Assembly (NCBI GenBank): GCA_030159075.1
Contig: BROG01000964.1
Location: 99,501 to 163,500, forward strand
Reading direction: 5' to 3'
Origin: Atrina japonica
Taxonomy: Eukaryota > Mollusca > Bivalvia > Pterioida > Pinnidae
Length of the DNA stretch: 64,000 nucleotides
Part shown: in pieces, positions 1 to 10,148 of the stretch
Layout: each line of letters starts with the position of its first letter
How positions within the stretch are numbered: the stretch's first letter is position 1
Program-made: the position numbers and the translations under genes
The notes under the pieces: model-generated
What the model was told of the DNA's origin: nothing
Databases searched by the model: none
Seen by the model: only the letters and a program-made list of their open reading frames with translations

Positions 1-39
1 GCACCTCACTATTACCATCACCTATCTGACTGCCTTAAA

Positions 40-133
<94 letters not shown>

Positions 134-898
134 ACAACAATATATTGAATCTCTGTTATCAAATTGGGTATTAGGAATAACACAATAAATTGCTCAGTCA
201 AACTGACCATATACAGTGTTATTTTCTTTTCATTCATACCATATCTTGTATAGGCCACACAGGTGCAATTGGCTTAGATAATCGTCAAAGTGTTAAACAA
301 ACACACTAAAGTTATTCAGCTTTCATCTGATAATAATATTGCTAATTTCTCACACTGATAAGATATTCGGAAGACGGAACTGATAAACGGTCGAAACATC
401 GTGACATTGTTTTAGTAAAATATTTTATTTTCTGGCTCATATGGTAAGAGTACATCACTGATTTTAGTTTGAAGACTCCCATTATAGATTGTGCATATTA
501 TAACTGATTTTACTATTACCGCTTCATCATGATTTTGATATTCCAGTCTCATGTTTTGACATTAACAATCTGTCTTTAATGTTCAATTATATTCGAAATA
601 TTAAGAGCTAATGGAATTTTTATTTTTGTCTCAAGCTGTATTTGTCCATGGTACTAAACACAAGTTTTACATTGATCCACAAGGCAGATACAAGATTCAC
701 CGATCACCATAAAGTACCCCAAAGTTTCGTCAGTAAACTTTTTTATCAAAACGATTACAGCACTTTGATCCTGACATACAGTTCAAATAGTAAAATTATC
801 CACTCAGATATCCAATTTGCCTCTATAATTTTAAACCTCAACCTATTGTCTATAATCACAAAACACATTACATTCTCCCTTATACTTCTTTATTTCAG
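1..898. other. Upstream region or intron of Gene 1
   Basis: It opens with a long TA microsatellite (about 40-131). The rest is AT-rich sequence with no exon I can support. A signal-peptide exon ending in phase 1 would be expected upstream of 899, but none is convincing here. The short open frames present start at non-ATG codons or in repeats. Confidence 0.5.
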
Positions 899-1234
899 CA
901 TGTGGATTTTCAGTTAATGTACCTGCCAGTCATCAAGAGATTTTCACATCCCCTAATTTTCCATTTGTCTATGAACGTGGCGTCCTATGCCAGTGGCACA
1001 TAAAAACAAACGATACCTATATCTTAACTCTAAACTTCGTTGATGTGGATTTTGGTGAAACGGATCCAGACTGTGGACAAACGTATCTGTATATAAAAAC
1101 TAAAACACGTGAACTTAAAGTTTGTAAAGACCATAAAGCAATATCTCTGAAAGAAAGCACGTGTGTTATTACATTTAAAAGTAGTATTGGAAATGTTAAT
1201 GGGAAGGGATTCCGGATTCGAGTTGAAAATAAAA
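899..1234 (+). CDS. Gene 1 exon: first CUB domain
   Basis: The acceptor is TTTATTTCAG and the donor AAAA|GTAAGT. The exon is 336 nt, phase 1 at both ends. The protein has the CUB pattern: a first Cys, then SPNFP..Y, Cys-Gln-Trp about 30 residues on, an acidic stretch DVDFGETDPDC, a Cys before KD, and GFRIRVE at the end. There are five cysteines; the fifth (STCVITF) is extra to the usual four. The acidic residues before the third Cys may correspond to the calcium site of cbCUB domains, which is inference. Phase 1-1 borders are typical of shuffled CUB exons. Confidence 0.85.
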
Positions 1235-4200
1235 GTAAGTAAGCTAGATGTATATATGAATTCGAAAATTCATATGATATCAAATATTATTATTTGTTGG
1301 TTTTGGAACTAAAATGTAAGATGACGTTGCTCTTTGAGAACATAAAATGCTAAAGGAATTTATCTATCTACGTATTTTAATAGAATATTTTTATTACTGA
1401 AAATTATGTGGTAAGCATAATGCACAAATCGATACATGATCTGCGATATGTGTTTTGATATTACTTTTATTACATTGTTATACATGTTCACATATTTTTA
1501 TCATATTCAATGGATATGTCATATGTATTTAATTTCATCTTTTATTTTCATACCTGGGTTAAAGTTTAACCGACAGTTCTTTATGAAATGCTTTATTTTG
1601 ACTTTCAAATTCAATATTCTGTTTACGGCAGAAATTAACTGGCTTGGTCATCAACCAGTAGCATATTCGTTCAAAATGATATGTTTTATGTCAACGTTCC
1701 ACAACTTGTTTGCCTTTATTCTGTTTCGTTTTAATGAAATGTTGAGTTACTTGTTCGATAGTGCTGTTGAGTCGTCTGTACCATTATGAAGATGACCTGT
1801 TCCTCTCTTATTTAACTTGATTTTAACTGTAGACTCATTGGCCGGTGTCTCCGGTCAACAGGGGATCTTTACTCTTCCAGAGCACTTGATTCCACCTCTG
1901 GATTCCCATAGGTCCGTGTTTGTCCAATGTTAGCCAGATTTGAATATGTATCCTGGACATCCTGAACATTTATACTTTGGCATCTGAAATATTTACGTAT
2001 ACATTATATCTTAAGACTTAAAAACAATTAAATTTGTGCTAGATATTGTATTACGCTTGATAAAACAAATACCTTTCTAGATTTATACCATTTATCTTTA
2101 AATTTTGAGCATAAGATATGTGTTTCCTATATGAATTAATAATTACATTTTAAATGATACTTCAGTAAAAGCTCCAGGTCCACCAACAAATGTGACGTTA
2201 AAGTCATTCAACTCTAAAGGGATATTGATATCCTGGTCAAAGCCAATTGGAAGTTACCTCCTTTTAACTACGTGCACTGTACAGTATACCGTTTTGCCCG
2301 AATCAAAACAGAGAGTCATAGCATTACCCGCAGGACGTAGTTGGTTTAGTGTCAATTCCGAAGATCACAGAGGTCAGCTTTATATAATTGAACTGTACTG
2401 CAGCATCGGAGATGTGAAAGGTTCGAGCACACAGCCAATATATTTCAGATCACGTAAGTGTCTTAGCCCATATAAAACCGACAAGGATGTATTAATACTA
2501 TAACTTGAATTACTTTACAAACTGTTACACTGTAATGTCATTTCTAGTGGGTTTTTTTTTTATAAATTACGTTTCAAATATAATCGCAGGCAATGTTATT
2601 TCCGTAATATATGCAAATGATTCTCAAATGAAAGTTCTATTTTCTGCAAATAAATTGCTAATATATGCTCATTATACTCAAACGAAAACGGAGACTAGCA
2701 AATATATAGATGACATTTTTAATGTTTGCCTGTCGGTCTGAGTTTTATATTTTCTGTTTATACTTTTTATCAAATTATGTTTGGCATACCTTACGTTCAT
2801 ACCGATATTTCGACTATGGCCCAATACGCTCAATATATCACTATTTTCCACATGCATGACTGAAATGCATATGTGTTGATGTAGTTTACGATCAAACAAA
2901 CTCATATTATTTTTTGTCTCACCGAAATAGACATAGTGTTAGTTCCCACACGAGCTTTTGTCTTTGCAATGCTAGAGAACACATCTCGAGCACATCGGAG
3001 GCCCGTTTGCAAAGCAAAATCAGTTATAGGGAGTGTAAAAATGGACTGAAATATACAATATATTATCACACAACTTAATGCCTACCAGGGAAGAAATACT
3101 ATTATCCCAATTTTTTGTGGGAAATGCTATTACGGACTCCTAAAGCAATGTAGTATATTTAACCCGATCATGGAACCCATCTATTTCACAGTTTCATATT
3201 ATAATTATGCCCACTGTTATGGGCATGCTGTCATACAATTTAAATCTAAACCAGAAATTGCGCCCTCGCATAAGAAATGCCTAATCATATTATTTCTATA
3301 TTTGCAGCCTGTAGAGACCATATAACAGTGACAGAGGAAACCGTAGTAAACATAACATCACCTAACTTTCCAGGAACCTATCCACCAGGAATCACATGTT
3401 CATGGGACATTCATAATCAAACACCAAACAGTATGATGTTTGAAGTATTGTACCTTGATGTGCAGCAGAGTTTGTTGTGTAAAAGTGATTTTTTGTCGTT
3501 CTCCTTTTCACCGGCTAAGAGGATATGCGGCAGTATAAATACTCAAAACAAATTTTTATTTAAGACCGAAATTACGAAAATAACGTTCTCAACAGATTTA
3601 TCCATAGAGCACACTGGATTTGTTATACGGATATCTGCAGAAAACAAAGGTAGGTATTTATCACATGACTGAATTGGATAGAGATCGCGAGGTATTAATT
3701 GGGCGTTTAATACACGTTATATACATAGACCCAGTACATGGTATTTCAGTACCAGCCGGTTATTCTATACAAAAGTATTTCGCTCAGATACCATAGATTC
3801 AATTTTAAAACTCTCAAAAGCCATTAATACTAGGTACTTTTAGTCCGATTTGGAAACACATTTAGATTTATTATATCGCCTTGTATGATCCCACTTTTCC
3901 ATTCGGAAATATACTTTTATATTAAATCTGAACTCATTTAATGAAGTCTTGATAGTTAACAATAGTCTTAAGCATATGTTTAGCCCCTTTTAGTAAAACA
4001 AATTAATATTTAACTGCCAAGATGTTTGACCGGTCTTCTATGATGTTAACTTTTCTTCACAAATCACGTTATTTCAGTATACTCTAATTAATGTATAACT
4101 ACAGGTAGGTATAATCTACTTTTTTATTTTATATTGTCTTTGAGTTCTAAGTATATTTTACTGAGTTGTATTGTCAACATTTATACTTTCCCTACACATT

Positions 4201-5038
4201 TTCCTTATTATTTCAGAGGATACCACGACAAAGTCTGCATCAACATCAATTATTGACTCAACAGTTTCTGATATCGACATCATTTCAAACACTTCGTCTC
4301 GAACAAATGCGAAACAAAGAACAAATATCACCTTTCCATACAATGCTGATGTGTGGACGTCAACCACATCATCGTTATTAAATTTGTCATCGTCAATTTC
4401 ACCATCATCACCGTCATCGAAGTCAAGGACAACAAGATCAAGGACAACACCAAGAGCCGTAACAACAACGTTGCCTCAAGGAACGGCAACAGATTCTCAA
4501 AATTTTCAAACAAATACTTTCTATCAACATTCATCAACTATTACATTAAATAGTAGAATCCCCTTGTTACAAATGTCATTAAAATCATCTGTACCTAATA
4601 TTTTAACTACTACTGTAGCTGCTAATGGTTTTCCGCCAGTGCAACAAAAATCAAGTACTTCGTATGCATCTGTCACAAAACCTGTCACAAATACAAAAGG
4701 TAGACTTGAATATCAGCCAAAATTAACAACAGGTACTAATAACATTTTGTGCTGGTACAACATTTGCAAAATATAATGAATATTTTGAATTGTATCACAA
4801 AGTTTGAATAACAAATGTTCACTTTGGAGAGTTATGTAATCGAATTATATCTTAACAATAATAAATTAGTCTTTACCTTTGTTTTACGTATTCCTGGAAT
4901 GCCAGGAGGACCTGAATTTCCTGATGACCCGTGATTACCTATGGGTCCAGGTAAACCATCAATACCAGATAAACCCTGTACAATAGAATTATATCATAAT
5001 AGAAGACAAAGATAGCAATAATGATAATCTATCTATTT

Positions 5039-5071
<33 letters not shown>

Positions 5072-6454
5072 ATTACAGAAATATCATTTTGTTTGCGCAT
5101 TCGTGCTCAGATATTCAGCTTATGTTTTAATATGATACAGTAGTTATATGTGTAACATGTTGAACATACCACATACAAAAACTGCAATATAGCCAGTAAA
5201 TACTACATGTTTACGGGTTATATACGACTATGCATGTTAACTTGACCTTTTAGTGATGCTAAATCTCAATGTTTCCTAATCCCACAAAATTATTTCCTGT
5301 TTTTGTTCAATGTACTCCATATCTTATGCTGCTTTATAAGATTTAATACTAGTAGTTTGGTTAAGTGTTATTTTATATTATATTACAGATAAAAGCGGCA
5401 ATAACTTTACAAAACAGTACTTTGAACCTAACTTGGGTAAGATTATGTGGTTTATGAATATTTAATTCGATTTATTTTATCGAGTTTTCTTATCTCTCAA
5501 AAACATGTATACATACCTAGACACAAATCCAATGCCGTTTAGATATTTAGTATTTAAAGGGAAATTTTATCAAGCATGAAAAATAAACGAAACTATCAAT
5601 CATTATAAGTACGTAAAAAGTAATGCTTACAGTTTGATATTTATTGCTGAAAATGGATTAAAGATTGGATTTGAACGTAAGAAAGTGTTTAAACCATAAA
5701 TATATAAATAAACCGTATCGATTAAACACGAGACATTTTTCATAGATTGTTCGTTGTCATTTTTTTCACGGTAATATTGTCACAAACAATAAAAGTTGAC
5801 TTAGTGTTTTAATTGTATCATTTTGTTTCTTGTTGTTCAGGGAACGAAACTTTTCCTGTCCGCATTAATCTTACATTTCAACGCACTGCTGTAGAAATAG
5901 ACAAGAGAAATGATTATAAAGAGGTTGTGGACAGTGTTCACGATCAGGTAATGATAACATGAATGCACTTTATAGATAAATTTACTATCAAATCAGGAAA
6001 TGTCGTGGGGTTAAAATGATGTTTAACCGAATTCGTTGACATTAAATGTCAATGAAATAAAAAACCTGTTTGTAAAGGAAACAATTAATATTACTAGATG
6101 AAATGTTGAGTTATCTGTTCAGTAGAGGTTGTTTAGGTAAGTAGAGGTTGTTAAGTCTTCAGTGCCGATTGTGACCAGGATTTATTCCTCATATATTTCA
6201 TTTGGATTTGGCTGTGGACGCATGGCGGGTGTGAAAGGTCAACAGGGGATACTTACTCATCCATGGCACCTGATCCCACCTTTAGATTCTAGAGGTTCCT
6301 GTCTGTCCTATGTTCACCAGATTTGTTTATTGTATATTGGACATACTGATGATTAATGCTTTGGCATATGTGAACTTATATAGGTATAAGTCATGTAAAT
6401 TTTCGTTATGGTTAAATGTTTGTTGATATATATAAACACACACACACGCACGCA

Positions 6455-6498
<44 letters not shown>

Positions 6499-7202
6499 AT
6501 CTTTAATTTTTAGCTTTTCGGCATATTCAGTGGATGGTACTTATTTGAAGACCTGAACATAACGGACATACGGTTTGATTTTTCATATTCAATATTTTGA
6601 GGATTCGATAATGACCTATATACGGGGGTTCCTATAAAGAGAGTAACAAAACGGAAACAAAATCAAACGAAATAACTTATTTTTAAAAAGGGGTGGTTAG
6701 ATAATACATACAAGTGAAGTCAACTGCACCTGTAAAACTTAACATTAAAGTTGTGGAAACCAACTTTTCAATCGATTTGGGTCCCTAATAATAAACATGT
6801 AAAGGGATGTTTGTTTTCGTGATTTGAATGCATTTTGTACTTATAAACAATAGCCACACCTACCTTTTAACTAAAAAGCTTGTAAACATGTTTCTTTCTA
6901 ATAATATACTTGAATTTAACATTCCGTAAGGGGTCGTATTTCGATGTAACACCTTTCTATCAAATAGTTGAAACTGTCAATAATTAGTTATAATCCCTAA
7001 ACAAATTAAGTTAATATCTGATCTCTTAATCAACAATCATACATCTCGTTTGGCTGTTTCACTAACTGGAAGTTGCAGCCTATGACGCGCCTCTATACAA
7101 TTATCCTGTTTTCATTTACATTATTAACATAGCAAAGTTAAATTTCACAATAGAAGTCAAAACAAATGCTTAACAATATAATTTCTGTTCAAACAATCGA
7201 TA

Positions 7203-7267
<65 letters not shown>

Positions 7268-8057
7268 GATTGCATGATTTGCGGGTGTTTATGGTAAACG
7301 TGTGCAATTTGTTTATATTCCTTTCGTCTGGAACACTAAATGCGAATTTTGTAAATTTTTGTAGTCATTCTGTTTGTACTTACACAATATCCCGTGTTTA
7401 AAAATTAAACGGCATGTGGATTATTTACTGGGAACGGTAGTAGTTTACCTTTTATGTAGTCTCGATATCAAAATTATTCTTTGAAAATAATAGACGTCAT
7501 TTACAAGTTGTATTTTTTTTACAATTTTTTCATATTTTGTTAAATTAATTACGATATAAAGTTTTCTAATACGTATCATTGTTACAGATAAGTAACCAGC
7601 GCAGTGAAATTGTGTTATAAAACAATTATTATGCATTTCATATTCTATTGTTAACACGAATCGCAAGATCTATTCTGTAGCTGTAGCATTTGATTCTATA
7701 TTTCTAATATACGTTTAAGTCAAATCTAACAACGTAAAAAGTCACCTATGCTGTTTTGTTTAGCATTTTACTTTCTTTTATAGTAACCAGGACGGATTAC
7801 TGCGGCTACAAATAACTATTTGGTACCAGAAGCGGGCCGCAATGATGGAAATGAAAAACAACATATCATTTCATTTGATTGAATACATCAACACAACGTA
7901 TCTACCACAGTTACCAGCTAAACTCAAAGTCATAGAGGGATGGTTACTGCAGGTGAACTATTTCCAAGAATTCAGATCATCTGCAATGTTTGGTACGTAG
8001 ATAGATCAATAGATCGATAGCTAGCTAGATAGATAGATAGCCAGCTAGCTAGCTAAG

Positions 8058-8115
<58 letters not shown>

Positions 8116-10092
8116 CCTAGAAAGATAGATAGCTAGGTACCTAGATAGATAGATAGATAGATAGATCGATAGATCGATCGATCGATCGATCGATCGATAA
8201 ATAGATAGATACCCCTTTCTCTTTCAGAACTACACCTATATTCTAAATCCGAGGTCAAATACACTAGGTGAGATTGGCAATGCATTTAGTATTGGTGTTT
8301 GGCCTTATATGGAACTCGTTTTTCCGGAATTGTACTTTAAAAACGAAGCCTCATTGACAAAAACCATTGTTTCGATCATATTTTTTTTCAATTTCTAAAC
8401 TTGAGTATTATGTTTATAATATCTTAAGGCATTTATTATGAACCAGCCTTGAAATGTGGGATAAAAATAATTAGAAACAAAACTATATAAGACATTTTTA
8501 TTAGATTTACAAGTAATATATACGTTTATAATTGATTCAAATGTTCATGCACACTTTATCATCATGGGATAGAATTACGATGCAAATTTTAATAAGACAT
8601 TTGTATATGTTTGACATTTGTAATTTCAGAACAACAGGAAATGTATTCTTTATGCGATTTTATGAGATCAAGGTGTCGTCCTAACTTCACCTGTATTGAG
8701 AACGATTCTGCAGCGTGTGGTGTTATATGTTGTAACAAGGTGTACCTTCCATGTAATTCTAATTGTTCTACGAACCAGGAAAATAAAAACAACAATTGTA
8801 TGTTAGTATATAGACGTATTTACATTACTTATTCGTCGCATATTTTGTTTTCCAAAATGAAAGTTAAAGCATAATGTATGCAAATAAAAGCTTGTATGAT
8901 GTACGTATGCCTGTTTTGCTAGCACATATACTTGACATCTGTCATTTGTTATTGCACTAATTCATTTTGTGAATGACAACTCTAAAATGTATTAGTGAGG
9001 AATCAGTCAGGGACACATGTTATCTGGGTACCAGACACGTGTTCTAGGGGTAGAGGTTTAAACAACTTGTCCTGTGTTGTAATGTAATTACGGTACTCTT
9101 CACAAAATCCGTGAATCGGAAAAACCGCAATTATTTTCATATATCCTCACTTCTTTCCAAGAAATCGATATCAATGTATCTATTTCATTTTGTCGTTACT
9201 GAAAACAGCATTTGTCTCCCCTACAAACGTCATGCAGCTCGTAATCGACAAAACTAATTTTGAGATACGGAGTTTCTATACATACGGCTTGTCCGACATC
9301 TTGTTTGTAGCTAGATCGACTTTGGACGAGGGTGTTCAAATACGATTAACAACGTAGAGAGACTTAAATTCATGACGTAAGATGTTTTAGAAATTGTATG
9401 GTGATTACTTTATTCTTAATTTCATTTACTTTAAATTAATGAAATAATAATACTTAATTTAGACTGTGATCGCGTGATTATTGTTGTAAAAAGTTTCGAT
9501 TTTACGTCTGCCTAATAAATTCAAATCGTTTTACAAAATTCAGACACTACCCTAAAAACCATGTGCATAACTATTTAAGAACATTGAATTATATTAGACA
9601 GTGATTGGAAAACAGTCAAATGAAATTTGCGTGCCGGTTATGTCGCTTTATTTTTGTACAATAGAAATTATTTGTTATACAAAAAGCAGAATACTAGATT
9701 ATTTCCAAACCTCCTATCGTGCTATGTTTAGAATAACTATAATTTTGAATAAGTAAGTTGCATTAATTATATATTTATTCACCCCGGGGGTTGCAATGTT
9801 TTAAACGGTCGTTATTTTTCTAGGTAATAGAGCCAGTGTGTCCTTTTTGTTCTTGCTTGCATTTTGCTTCATGTTAAAATAATCTTTTTGAAATGCTTAT
9901 ATTATCAATCGGTTATTGTTGGGAAAATAACAGGCTATCGTCCACACACAGCGCTAACGTTTTGACAACTTCGAAAACCCCTGACGACGGGGTATATCAT
10001 CTTAAATCAATTTATATTTTTTTTCACGAATTCTCATTTCGGTCGAACCCTGCGATCCTTGTTTATAAACTCAGTTAAAATTAGTAGAATTT

Positions 10093-10148
<56 letters not shown>

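Noticed and set aside
642..917. Open frame before the first CUB exon as the signal-peptide exon
   Set aside because: It overlaps the splice acceptor at 898, begins at a non-ATG codon and contains no phase-1 donor.
5841..7992. SEA domain assignment
   Set aside because: The opening strand and helix are suggestive, but the G-S-V-V-V-type cleavage motif and the expected later strands are not seen.
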